Below, piece by piece: positions 8,871-16,078 of a DNA stretch of 42,934 nt (positions are counted from its first letter, which is position 1; the number at the start of each line of letters is the position of its first letter). This DNA is from Carboxylicivirga fragile (GTDB taxonomy: Bacteria; Bacteroidota; Bacteroidia; Bacteroidales; Marinilabiliaceae), in assembly GCA_025499625.1 (NCBI GenBank), contig JAFMVD010000052.1:1-42934 (forward strand), given 5' to 3'. The notes under the pieces are model-generated. The model saw nothing but the letters and a program-made list of their open reading frames with translations, had not been told where the DNA came from and made no database searches. The position numbers and the translations under genes were made by a program.

Positions 8871-8901
8871 TTTCATTAATTAAAAAAAGCCAATAATTTT
8901 G
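8871..8901 (+). promoter_or_regulatory. Promoter of the ferredoxin gene
   Basis: TTTC (8871-8874) is one base off the TTTG -33 box. After 19 bases comes TAATTTTG (8894-8901), an exact -7 match. Transcription would begin near 8908, about 28 bases before the ferredoxin start codon. Confidence 0.6.
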
Positions 8902-8935
8902 CCGCTGTAATAATAACCATTAAAGAAAAAATAAA

Positions 8936-9103
8936 ATGGCCTACGTAATTAATGACGACTGTATTGCATGCGGTACATGTCCTGACGAATGTCCAGTAGA
9001 CGCTATCTCCGAAGGTGATATCTATAAAATTGACGCAGAAGCTTGTACTGATTGTGGTACTTGTGCTGATGTTTGTCCTACTGAAGCGATTCACCCAGCG
9101 TAA
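8936..9103 (+). CDS. 2[4Fe-4S] ferredoxin, 55 residues
   Basis: This small soluble electron carrier reads MAYVINDDCIACGTCPDECP at its start. The first cluster ligands are Cys9, Cys12, Cys15 and Cys19. The second are Cys37, Cys40, Cys43 and Cys47 in CTDCGTCADVCP. Both are the classical CxxCxxCxxxCP motif of clostridial-type ferredoxins, and 55 residues is the usual length. It forms a single-gene unit between a near-consensus promoter and a strong terminator. Such ferredoxins partner with pyruvate:ferredoxin oxidoreductase, hydrogenases or Rnf, suggesting an anaerobic or facultative lifestyle (inference). None of those partners is in this window. Confidence 0.96.
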   Translation: MAYVINDDCIACGTCPDECPVDAISEGDIYKIDAEACTDCGTCADVCPTEAIHPA

Positions 9104-9116
9104 GTAAAGAAATATA

Positions 9117-9139
9117 AAAGCCCCGAAAGGGGCTTTTTT
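9117..9139. terminator. Bidirectional terminator between ferredoxin and 5-FTHF cyclo-ligase genes
   Basis: AAAGCCCC and GGGGCTTT form an 8-bp stem with a GAAA loop, followed by T. The reverse strand also ends in a run of T. The TAA of the convergent gene at 9138-9140 lies inside the T-tract, so one compact element serves both directions. Confidence 0.88.
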
Positions 9140-9677
9140 ATTGATAGAATATTACTGAATCCATTCTTATATCGTGTGGCTCGGTTGGAACCTCTTCCAC
9201 CATTTGAAAATCGAAAGCCAAAGCAATCTTCTTCGCATTGGGCAACCTATTCAATATTCGATCGTAATAGCCAGCACCTCTACCCATTCGATTATTTTCT
9301 GAATCAAAAGCCACCCCAGGAACAATAACTAAGTCAATTATTGATTCATCCAATAAGCGTTCACCTGATGGTTCAGGAATGCCATATTTAGGTCCGGGAA
9401 TCAGTTTATCTTCTCCCTCAAACAAAACCATATCCAAATCTTCGCCGCGAATAACCGGCAGATAAATTGACTTCAATTGATATTGATCGGAAATAAAGGT
9501 CTGTGTCTCCACCTCATCGGCCATGGCCCAATAAAAAAGAATATTCTTTGCCTCTTGATAAATTGAATTTGACAATAACTGCTTACAAATACTGATCGAT
9601 TGCCCTAACTTCTCTTCCTTAGATTTCAACTGTTTGATTGCTTTAATCGCCCTTCTTAATTCTTTCTTATCCTTCAT
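9138..9677 (-). CDS. 5-formyltetrahydrofolate cyclo-ligase
   Basis: This enzyme converts 5-formyl-THF to 5,10-methenyl-THF with ATP and recycles the inhibitory folate by-product (5-FTHF cyclo-ligase, YgfA/MTHFS family). The 179-residue length is normal. The conserved nucleotide and substrate loop GRGAGYYDR lies at residues 132-140, preceded by DLVIVPGVAFD. The Lys/Arg-rich N-terminus contains LRRAIK, matching the family's basic first helix. It is the last gene of a minus-strand operon. Its ATG directly abuts the stop codon of the nitrilase-family gene upstream, so translation is probably coupled. Confidence 0.93.
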   Translation of the reverse strand: MKDKKELRRAIKAIKQLKSKEEKLGQSISICKQLLSNSIYQEAKNILFYWAMADEVETQTFISDQYQLKSIYLPVIRGEDLDMVLFEGEDKLIPGPKYGIPEPSGERLLDESIIDLVIVPGVAFDSENNRMGRGAGYYDRILNRLPNAKKIALAFDFQMVEEVPTEPHDIRMDSVIFYQ

Positions 9678-10472
9678 TTACCTCACATTAAAATCTCCAT
9701 AAACATCTGATCGCCTATCTTTCATAACATCATTACGAGGTGTAATATTTTTATTATCCGACTGCTTTAGATCCACCTCTACAGTTAAAAACTCGGTTTG
9801 ATCAATACTTCCTTTTAACACGTATTCTCCGGTGGGATCAACCAATACAGATTGACCCGTAAAAGTTAAATCACGTTCCTTTCCAATTCGGTTAGCAGTT
9901 GCGATAAAACATTTATTAACCAGACTATACGATGGCATCACACTTTGACAATACGGTAATACCAAGTTGGAAGGATGAGCAATGAGTTGGGCTCCTTTTA
10001 AAACCAAAGCACGCCATGCTTCTGGAAACATCCAATCAAAACAAACCAACATCCCAATTCTTCCAATCGGTGTATCATAAACAGGTAAGCCCAAATTCCC
10101 GGGTTCAAAAAAATCTTTCTCATCCATAAAAAGATGCAATTTACGATATACTCCAACTAATCCTTCTGGCCCAATAAGAACGGATGAATTATACAATAAA
10201 CTACCTTCTCGTTCACAAAAGCCAGTGACGATATGAGCATTTTTATGAACAGCTAATTGCATCAACTCCTTTAGAAAATAACTGGATTGCACTTTTTCTG
10301 CAGCCAGTATCACTTCATCTCGATTATTAAAACGATAACCAGAATTTGCCAACTCGGGCAACACATACAAATCACATCTTTTATTCGATGTAACCAGCTC
10401 ACGAACCTGACTAACGTTAGCCTTTACATCACCCAAAACAGGTGCAAACTGAAGTATTCCTACTTTTACCAT
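9678..10472 (-). CDS. Carbon-nitrogen hydrolase (nitrilase superfamily)
   Basis: This is a cytoplasmic amidase or nitrilase-fold enzyme. I use the ATG at 10472 (264 residues); a GTG two codons upstream at 10478 is also possible. With numbering from the GTG, the Glu-Lys-Cys triad is Glu42 (LPELANSGYRF), Lys113 (YRKLHLF) and Cys146 (LVCFDWMFPEAWRAL). The length and motif spacing match the branch that includes omega-amidase, N-carbamoylputrescine amidohydrolase and deaminated glutathione amidase, but I cannot assign the substrate. It lies between gldB-like and 5-FTHF cyclo-ligase genes with almost no spacing, so all three are very likely co-transcribed. Confidence 0.9.
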   Translation of the reverse strand: MVKVGILQFAPVLGDVKANVSQVRELVTSNKRCDLYVLPELANSGYRFNNRDEVILAAEKVQSSYFLKELMQLAVHKNAHIVTGFCEREGSLLYNSSVLIGPEGLVGVYRKLHLFMDEKDFFEPGNLGLPVYDTPIGRIGMLVCFDWMFPEAWRALVLKGAQLIAHPSNLVLPYCQSVMPSYSLVNKCFIATANRIGKERDLTFTGQSVLVDPTGEYVLKGSIDQTEFLTVEVDLKQSDNKNITPRNDVMKDRRSDVYGDFNVR

Positions 10473-10484
10473 CGTCACTAATTC

Positions 10485-11498
10485 TTATGGTCTGTAACGC
10501 GATTCTCGGAAAATAAGATGCCCATCACTTTCGTGCATTAAATCTAATATACTGAGCTCAGGATGCTGCTTCATATAAGCAGCTACAATTTGATAACCTA
10601 AATATACAGCCGCTCTTCCAGGAGAATCCTGTCCGAAATAATAGGTAAAGGGGCTATCTCCCGTGTACTTTTGTATAACCATGCGGTCATTATTATACAC
10701 GTGCTTGCGCTCCACCATGGTAGCCCAAATGAAAGCCTCATTTTTTTCACACCATTCCAACTCCTGCTCCGATAAATCAAATAAATATTTTTTATTCAGA
10801 TACGGATTCGTTAAACCAGTAAAATATAACTCCTTACCTTTTTGAATCATATTACTCAATACATCTTCATTTTTCATTCCCCCTGGAAAGTTGGTCATAG
10901 CCATTGCTTTCATTACATCAGGTACAATTTTTTGACGCACCATTCGCTTACGCAAATATGCCGGAATAGCTAACCATTCGTAAAACTCACAATCTTCACC
11001 AAGGTATTTTTCAACACTTATCGAAATCCATGCCGAATCGACTGCAATGGATTGATTAAAACCTGAAATATGAAAATACACTTCTGGTATCGTTGTCTTA
11101 GGGAAATAATATTTATAATATCGAAATGCTTGTGCCATGTCGCTCATAATATCGTCCACCTGAGCAAATTCTTCTTTGCTCTTTGCAAACACATCCTGAT
11201 TGGCTTCATATTCAATAAAGCTTTGCAAATGTTGCGGGTAAGATGGATCTTCAACACTTCCAATTTGAATCATGCGTTGGCTATAAGCTTCTAAATACAA
11301 GCCATACTTTTCTTTTAAGCTTTCAACACGAGCACCAATCTCTTTAGAATTACTATCAAACACATCCATAAAAAACAAATGTGAATGTACCGTCACATCA
11401 ACCTTACTTACATCAGGTGCCGAAACCCTATTACAGGAACCAATTAAGCTTATTGATAAAAGCAAAACCAAACCTTGAAAAACGAAATTCTTCCTCAT
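10485..11498 (-). CDS. gldB: GldB-family gliding-motility lipoprotein
   Basis: This is a predicted lipoprotein with a signal peptide and the lipobox LIGSC (Cys22); total length is 337 residues. Features that I associate with GldB are the middle YYKYYFPKTTIPEVYFHISGF region, the PGRAAVYLGYQIVAAYM segment and the C-terminal ending ESRYRP. GldB was defined genetically as required for Flavobacterium gliding, and homologues occur widely in Bacteroidota, including non-gliders. Its molecular function is not settled. Here it leads an operon with a nitrilase-family gene and a folate enzyme, and no gldC is adjacent. The T9SS substrate at 36490 is consistent with a related secretion apparatus in this cell, but no Por/Gld core gene lies in the window. 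Confidence 0.78.
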   Translation of the reverse strand: MRKNFVFQGLVLLLSISLIGSCNRVSAPDVSKVDVTVHSHLFFMDVFDSNSKEIGARVESLKEKYGLYLEAYSQRMIQIGSVEDPSYPQHLQSFIEYEANQDVFAKSKEEFAQVDDIMSDMAQAFRYYKYYFPKTTIPEVYFHISGFNQSIAVDSAWISISVEKYLGEDCEFYEWLAIPAYLRKRMVRQKIVPDVMKAMAMTNFPGGMKNEDVLSNMIQKGKELYFTGLTNPYLNKKYLFDLSEQELEWCEKNEAFIWATMVERKHVYNNDRMVIQKYTGDSPFTYYFGQDSPGRAAVYLGYQIVAAYMKQHPELSILDLMHESDGHLIFRESRYRP

Positions 11499-11589
11499 TG
11501 AAATCTTCTTTATTTAATCGTAAAAATACAAAAGCTCAGAAAATTTGCGCTTCGATTAAAAAAAAAGTGGATGAAAAACTAGTTTTAAG

Positions 11590-11597
11590 TAAGTTTG
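11590..11597 (+). promoter_or_regulatory. -7 box for the outer-membrane beta-barrel gene
   Basis: TAAGTTTG matches TAnnTTTG. The predicted start of transcription is near 11604, about 23 bases before the ATG at 11627. This supports the shorter reading frame that begins with a signal peptide. Confidence 0.55.
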
Positions 11598-11626
11598 TAG
11601 CGTTTTCAATCGATAAATTAACGTTA

Positions 11627-12259
11627 ATGAAACAGATACTATTAATATTCATCGCTTTATTCATTTATGCTAACACCAATGCACAAAATGAAAAGCGCAC
11701 TCGATTAGCTTTTGTTCTAAGTCCACAGCTATCGTGGCTCAATTCCGATAATAGTGAAGTAAGTTCGAACGGCAATCAGTTTGGCTTTAACTTTGGCATT
11801 GAGATGGATCGCTTTTTTGAACAGAACTATGCTTTTACAACTGGTATAACCATAAATTCAACAGGTGGCAAACTAAGTTATAACCTACCTCCAGCAGAAG
11901 GCGAAACAGGTTCTACCTTACAAAACACCACTTATAAACTAAAATATCTGGAAGTACCTTTTAGCCTTAAATTATTAACCAACGAATTTCATCGCTCGCG
12001 TTATTATGGACAGTTTGGTTTATTTGGGCAATTCAACATTAAAGCCGTCGATCAAGATGACAATTCACTTAGCAGTGAAGTTAACTTCTTTGATATGGGC
12101 TACCATCTGGGAGGTGGTATGGAGTACTCACTTGGTGGAGATACTCACTTAAAAATTGGTATTCTTTATAACAATGGATTTCTTGATGTAACAGATCATG
12201 CCATTAAAGATAAAACACACCTTAATCGTTTCGTATTTCAATTTGGTGTGATTTTTTAA
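11627..12259 (+). CDS. Outer-membrane beta-barrel protein (PorT-like fold)
   Basis: This is a 210-residue exported protein. I start it at 11627 because the preceding in-frame stretch has no signal features and crosses the promoter and the divergent gldB start. The signal peptide is MKQILLIFIALFIYANTNAQ. The mature part has alternating hydrophobic strands and turns, with phrases such as FGFNFGIEMDRFF and FDMGYHLGGGMEY, and ends in an aromatic residue (RFVFQFGVIF). That pattern is typical of small OMP_b-brl/PorT-type barrels in Bacteroidota. Function is unknown. It might be a structural barrel or part of an envelope complex. It lies upstream of nadE on the same strand but is separated by 77 bases. 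Confidence 0.8.
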   Translation: MKQILLIFIALFIYANTNAQNEKRTRLAFVLSPQLSWLNSDNSEVSSNGNQFGFNFGIEMDRFFEQNYAFTTGITINSTGGKLSYNLPPAEGETGSTLQNTTYKLKYLEVPFSLKLLTNEFHRSRYYGQFGLFGQFNIKAVDQDDNSLSSEVNFFDMGYHLGGGMEYSLGGDTHLKIGILYNNGFLDVTDHAIKDKTHLNRFVFQFGVIF

Positions 12260-12336
12260 GCGTAAGCAATAAAATTATTACTGGACGTTGTTTAATTCTT
12301 TCATGGGTTAACTGCATCTAAAAAGAAAAATATAAG

Positions 12337-13983
12337 ATGAAAATTGTTCTGGCTCAGTTAAATTATCACATCCGAAATTTTGAATCGAATGCTGATAAAA
12401 TAATTAGTAGCATTGAAAAGGCGAAGAAAGAGGGTGCTGACTTAGTTGTTTTTTCGGAATTAGCCATATGTGGTTATCCTCCATATGATTTTCTTGAACG
12501 AAAAGAATTTATCGAGAGCTGCCTAACTGCTATTGACAGAATTGCAGAGAAATGTATTGGCATTGCAGCCATTGTTGGCGGCCCGGAAATAAATCCTGCC
12601 GAACAAGGCAAAAACTTGTACAATGCCGCCTATTTTCTGAATGATGGTGCCATTCAACAAATCGTGCGTAAAACCCTGTTACCAAACTACGATGTATTTG
12701 ATGAGTACCGCTATTTTGAGCCGAACAAGCAGTTTGAAGTAATAGAATTGAAGGGCAAGAAAATAGCACTTACCATATGTGAAGATATTTGGGACGATCA
12801 ACCAGTGGCTAACGCATTTGCCCGCGATAAACTTTATACACTTTCGCCGATGAAAGAGTTAATGAAGCAAAAACCAGATTTTGCTATTAACATTGCTGCT
12901 TCTCCTTTTTCGTACACTCAAGTTGATATTCGCCAGGACATAGTTCGTAATAAAGCCAAACAATTTGAACTTCCATTTATATACGTAAATCAGGTAGGTG
13001 CTAATACCGAATTAATTTTTGATGGTCATTCGATGGTCGTAAATAAGAAAGGTGAAATCACGCATCAAGGTGCACTTTTTTCAGAAGACTATATCAGCTT
13101 TGATATGGACGAAACGAATCATAAAGCAATAACTCAAGATAAACAATCGTCCATTGCACTCATTAATGACGCCTTGGTGTGCGGCATACATGATTACTTT
13201 GGTAAAATGGGTTTTAAAAAAGCAACACTTGGTTTATCAGGAGGTATCGATTCAGCAGTAACAGTTGCTTTGGCCGTTGAGGCATTGGGTAAGGAAAATG
13301 TACGTGTTTTATTATTACCATCGCAATATTCGTCAGACCATTCGATCAACGATGCTGTTGATTTGGCAAATAACCTGGGAATAGAATATAACATTGTTCC
13401 CATTAAGGAATTATTCAACGGCTATAATCTGCTGATGAGTCCAATTTTTGCCGGTAAAGAAGAAGATGTTACAGAAGAAAATATTCAGGCACGAATTCGC
13501 GGAACATTGTTAATGGCACTGTCCAATAAATTCGGACATATTGTATTGAATACATCCAACAAAAGTGAAGCAGCCGTAGGTTATGGTACCTTATACGGCG
13601 ATATGAACGGTGGCCTTTCCGTTTTAGGTGATGTTTACAAAACCGACGTATTTCGATTGGCTCGTTACATTAATCGCGATTCGGAAGTGATACCTGAAAA
13701 CACGATTACCAAACCACCATCGGCCGAGTTAAGGCCTGATCAAAAAGATTCTGACTCTTTGCCCGACTATGATATTTTGGACGACATCCTGTTTCGATAC
13801 ATCGAAAAACATGAATCGCCAAACGACATTATAAATGCAGGTTTCGACGAAGCAATCGTGAATAAAGCCATACGCTTGGTAAACATGAATGAATACAAAC
13901 GATTTCAAACGGCTCCTACTTTACGGGTATCGAGCAAAGCTTTTGGAATGGGCCGAAGAATGCCACTAGTTGCAAAATATTAA
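12337..13983 (+). CDS. nadE: Glutamine-dependent NAD+ synthase
   Basis: This enzyme catalyses the last step of NAD synthesis, amidating deamido-NAD+ with ATP, using ammonia released from glutamine. The 548-residue protein has two domains. The N-terminal carbon-nitrogen hydrolase (glutaminase) domain has Glu41 (SELAICGYPPYDF), Lys112 (RKTLLPNYDVFDE) and Cys148 (LTICEDIWDD). The C-terminal synthase domain has the ATP pyrophosphatase P-loop SGGIDS at 301-306, followed by NTSNKSEAAVGYGTLYGDM and the KPPSAELRPDQ loop. The fusion allows internal ammonia channelling, as in other glutamine-dependent enzymes. It is apparently a single-gene unit. Confidence 0.97.
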   Translation: MKIVLAQLNYHIRNFESNADKIISSIEKAKKEGADLVVFSELAICGYPPYDFLERKEFIESCLTAIDRIAEKCIGIAAIVGGPEINPAEQGKNLYNAAYFLNDGAIQQIVRKTLLPNYDVFDEYRYFEPNKQFEVIELKGKKIALTICEDIWDDQPVANAFARDKLYTLSPMKELMKQKPDFAINIAASPFSYTQVDIRQDIVRNKAKQFELPFIYVNQVGANTELIFDGHSMVVNKKGEITHQGALFSEDYISFDMDETNHKAITQDKQSSIALINDALVCGIHDYFGKMGFKKATLGLSGGIDSAVTVALAVEALGKENVRVLLLPSQYSSDHSINDAVDLANNLGIEYNIVPIKELFNGYNLLMSPIFAGKEEDVTEENIQARIRGTLLMALSNKFGHIVLNTSNKSEAAVGYGTLYGDMNGGLSVLGDVYKTDVFRLARYINRDSEVIPENTITKPPSAELRPDQKDSDSLPDYDILDDILFRYIEKHESPNDIINAGFDEAIVNKAIRLVNMNEYKRFQTAPTLRVSSKAFGMGRRMPLVAKY

Positions 13984-14044
13984 CTAAACCATGGATTGAG
14001 CAGTTTTTATAAGGCTAGAAACAAGATATCCCATCTTTTTTTCA

Positions 14045-14052
14045 TAGCTTTG
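14045..14052 (+). promoter_or_regulatory. -7 box for the Crp/Fnr regulator gene
   Basis: TAGCTTTG is an exact TAnnTTTG match, 36 bases before the start codon. The expected initiation point near 14059 falls inside the palindrome at 14055-14079. Confidence 0.6.
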
Positions 14053-14054
14053 TA

Positions 14055-14079
14055 TGTTATAAAACACTGTTCTATAACA
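14055..14079. promoter_or_regulatory. 25-bp near-perfect palindrome, candidate operator of the Crp/Fnr gene
   Basis: The outer arms are TGTTATA and TATAACA, and the inner arms are AACA and TGTT around a central C. All arms are symmetrical about position 14067, with only one mismatched pair (14062 against 14072). It begins three bases after the -7 box and covers the predicted transcription start. This is where an autorepressing dimeric regulator would bind. It could also fold as an RNA hairpin in the leader, but it has no T-run. Confidence 0.6.
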
Positions 14080-14087
14080 CATCTGAG

Positions 14088-14795
14088 ATGCCAAACAAAA
14101 TAAAGCAAACTGATATTGAACCATCGATAAAGGATATCACTAAGCTGTATAGCATTCTTAATGAGGAAGAAAAGCAACTCTTGCTTGACAACCACTCGAC
14201 TCATGTTTATAAGAAAAATGATATTATTTATCATGAAGGTGAGAAACCAACAGGCTTATTGTGTTTAGGGACAGGCAAAATCAAGATTTTTAAAGAAGGT
14301 GTAGGTAAACGTGAACAAATAGTAAGAATGGTTACTGCGCCTGACTTTATCGGTTACCGTGCCTTGTTTGCTGAAGACTTGCACATTGCATCTTCTGAAG
14401 TTATTGAACCTTGCACCATTTATCACGTACCAAAAAATATCATTTATAAGCTGATGAAGAACAACTCAGCTTTATCAATGACCTTTATTCGATCGTTTGC
14501 TACAGAGCTTGGTTTTGCGCGATACAGAACAGTTACGCTTACTCAGAAACACATTAGAGGTAGATTAGCAGAAAGCCTGTGTGTGTTGAAAGATATTTAT
14601 GGCTACGAAGAAGATGACTGCACCTTAAGTGTTTATTTATCACGTGAAGATTTAGCCAACTTTTCGAATATGACAACGTCAAATGCGATTCGAACACTCA
14701 GTACTTTTGTAAATGAGAAAGTATTGGCTGTAAACGGCCGTATCATTAAAATATTAGACGCTGAACGCTTAGAGAGAATTTCGAAACTAGGTTAA
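14088..14795 (+). CDS. Crp/Fnr family transcriptional regulator
   Basis: This is a 235-residue DNA-binding regulator. Residues about 20-130 form a cyclic-nucleotide-binding-type beta roll (VYKKNDIIYHEGEKPTGLLC, followed by GKIKIFKEG). A dimerisation helix runs over about 140-165, and the winged helix-turn-helix at about 170-230 includes LSREDLANFSNMTTSNAIRT. The cluster of N-terminal cysteines that binds the iron-sulfur cluster in Fnr is absent, so it is not an oxygen-sensing Fnr of that type. Many such Bacteroidota proteins lack a defined ligand. The leader palindrome suggests autoregulation. Its stop codon overlaps that of the convergent exported-protein gene (shared span 14792-14795). Confidence 0.9.
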   Translation: MPNKIKQTDIEPSIKDITKLYSILNEEEKQLLLDNHSTHVYKKNDIIYHEGEKPTGLLCLGTGKIKIFKEGVGKREQIVRMVTAPDFIGYRALFAEDLHIASSEVIEPCTIYHVPKNIIYKLMKNNSALSMTFIRSFATELGFARYRTVTLTQKHIRGRLAESLCVLKDIYGYEEDDCTLSVYLSREDLANFSNMTTSNAIRTLSTFVNEKVLAVNGRIIKILDAERLERISKLG

Positions 14796-15475
14796 GATTG
14801 TGCACTTTTTAATTGCCTATCCACATTCCATGCGTGGTATTGAATCAGAATATATCTAATATCTTTAAACGTTATTTTGGGCTCTAAGGTGTCGATAAAG
14901 GCTTGCTCAATACCATAGATCACCAATAAGTTTTCAATTTGCTTTTCATCACGCGATTCCATCACCTCCGATAAACCCAATTGCGAATTATACAAATAAT
15001 ACTCACGGTACATATATGAATTCGACATACCATACCAGTCTTTGACTGCTGAGTTAACATACTGCCTGCGCAAATCAACATAGAGCGAAACCGTTTCATT
15101 TGACAAGAGCTGTAGGAATCGCGCCTCCTCTCTTTCGCACCTCACCATGCTTTTACGCTCAATTATTCGGCTATGAAATACATATTTCCTACTCTTATGC
15201 TCAAAGGCAAAACCTTTAAGCTGTTTAGGTTTATACGTTTTGAATCGTAAAGAAACATTGCTTTTAAAAGAAACTTCGAAGTGCAGTGATTCAAAGTCAA
15301 GGCCGAGTATATTGGCATGGCCCGTCATCCGATTAAATAGATAAACTCGAACCTCACCACGAATCGTATCCTCACTATGTGTTACGATGTATCCTTTAAG
15401 ATTTTTAGCTGAAGCTACAGGTGAGAAAGAGCACAGAATCACCAGCAATAGCGACATTAATTTTAATTTAATCAT
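14792..15475 (-). CDS. Exported protein of unknown function, overlapping yoeB
   Basis: I do not recognise a characterised family. I start it at the ATG at 15475 (227 residues), where an N-terminal signal peptide ending near SPVASA begins. A longer frame to 15493 adds six residues without signal character. The mature part begins KNLKGYIVTHSEDTIRGEV, a beta-rich opening that I have seen in Bacteroidota exported proteins. The remainder has many charged residues and YMYREYYLYNSQ near residue 175. The start codon lies 5 bases inside the yoeB end (overlap 15468-15475), so it is probably the third gene of the toxin-antitoxin transcript. No toxin-antitoxin function should be assumed. Confidence 0.7.
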   Translation of the reverse strand: MIKLKLMSLLLVILCSFSPVASAKNLKGYIVTHSEDTIRGEVRVYLFNRMTGHANILGLDFESLHFEVSFKSNVSLRFKTYKPKQLKGFAFEHKSRKYVFHSRIIERKSMVRCEREEARFLQLLSNETVSLYVDLRRQYVNSAVKDWYGMSNSYMYREYYLYNSQLGLSEVMESRDEKQIENLLVIYGIEQAFIDTLEPKITFKDIRYILIQYHAWNVDRQLKSAQS

Positions 15476-15725
15476 AGTGAAAACGACAGGCATAAATTAG
15501 TATTTCTGTTTCCGATACTTGATACACCAATCTATGTTCATGGTCAATTCTGCGTGACCAATATCCTGCAAGGTCATATTTTAATTGCTCAGGTCTTCCT
15601 GAACCTTCAAAAGGAGTCCTTTGAATTTCTTTAAAAAATGCATTAATTTTTTTGAGAATCTTTTTGTCAATTTTTTGCCAGTATAAATAATCCTCCCATG
15701 CATTCTCTGTGAAAGTAAGAACCAT
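15468..15725 (-). CDS. yoeB: YoeB/Txe-family toxin, ribosome-dependent mRNA endonuclease
   Basis: This is a type II toxin of the RelE superfamily that cuts mRNA in the ribosomal A site. At 85 residues it is essentially the same length as E. coli YoeB (84) and strikingly similar, with matching segments EDYLYWQ, RTPFEG, YWSRRI, EHRLVY and ACRFHY. The residues equivalent to the catalytic Glu46, Arg65, His83 and Tyr84 are all present, so it should be active. One extra Asp ends the protein. The antitoxin gene lies one base upstream on the same strand, and an exported-protein gene overlaps the end. Confidence 0.95.
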   Translation of the reverse strand: MVLTFTENAWEDYLYWQKIDKKILKKINAFFKEIQRTPFEGSGRPEQLKYDLAGYWSRRIDHEHRLVYQVSETEILIYACRFHYD

Positions 15726-15726
15726 A

Positions 15727-15978
15727 TTAATCTTCTATTTTGGGATTAACAGTCTTACCTGTTTTCATTTGTTGAATTGAATCATATAGCCTGTCAGCAT
15801 TTTTCTTTGAACTCAGCAGATGTAAAGTCTCCATAATTGAATTGTATTCATCCAAAGAAATCATTACAGCACCTTTGCCACTCTTACGCTTGATAATTAG
15901 AGTCTCATTATCATCTTCAACGCTATCTAAATAACTTTTTAATTCTGTTCTAAATTCAGAAAAATTTGCAGCAATCAT
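15727..15978 (-). CDS. yefM: YefM/Phd-family antitoxin
   Basis: This 83-residue antitoxin and autorepressor is paired with the YoeB toxin that follows after one base. The N-terminal Phd/YefM DNA-binding fold has IAANFSEFRTELKSYLDSVEDD, followed by TLIIKRKSGKGAVMISLDEYNSIMETL. The C-terminal tail (about 58-83, KNADRLYDSIQQMKTGKTV) is the expected flexible toxin-neutralising region. It is likely degraded by stress proteases, as in the E. coli pair. Transcription should start from the promoter-operator immediately upstream (16004-16041). Confidence 0.93.
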   Translation of the reverse strand: MIAANFSEFRTELKSYLDSVEDDNETLIIKRKSGKGAVMISLDEYNSIMETLHLLSSKKNADRLYDSIQQMKTGKTVNPKIED

Positions 15979-16003
15979 AGTGTATTTATTTTAAAGGTTC
16001 TTT

Positions 16004-16041
16004 TATAAGTACAAATATACGTACTTATATTGATTGATCAA
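16004..16041 (-). promoter_or_regulatory. yefM-yoeB promoter with palindromic operator
   Basis: On the minus strand TTG (16041-16039), 19 bases and TATATTTG (16019-16012) make a near-consensus Bacteroidota promoter. A perfect 9-bp inverted repeat, TATAAGTAC and GTACTTATA around 8 bases (16004-16029), straddles the -7 box. This is the position expected for repression by the YefM-YoeB complex. The GTAC in each arm recalls the TGTACA core known at the E. coli yefM operator, a resemblance and not proof of binding. Confidence 0.75.
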
Positions 16042-16078
16042 GTTTCAATAGCTGCTAATTGTGTTTTATAAAGCCCAA

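Noticed and set aside
11381-11626. Upstream extension of the outer-membrane protein frame
   Set aside because: It overlaps the divergent gldB-like gene start and crosses a -7 box, and the signal peptide begins only at 11627.
14088-14795. Oxygen-sensing Fnr
   Set aside because: The N-terminal cysteine cluster needed for the iron-sulfur switch is absent.
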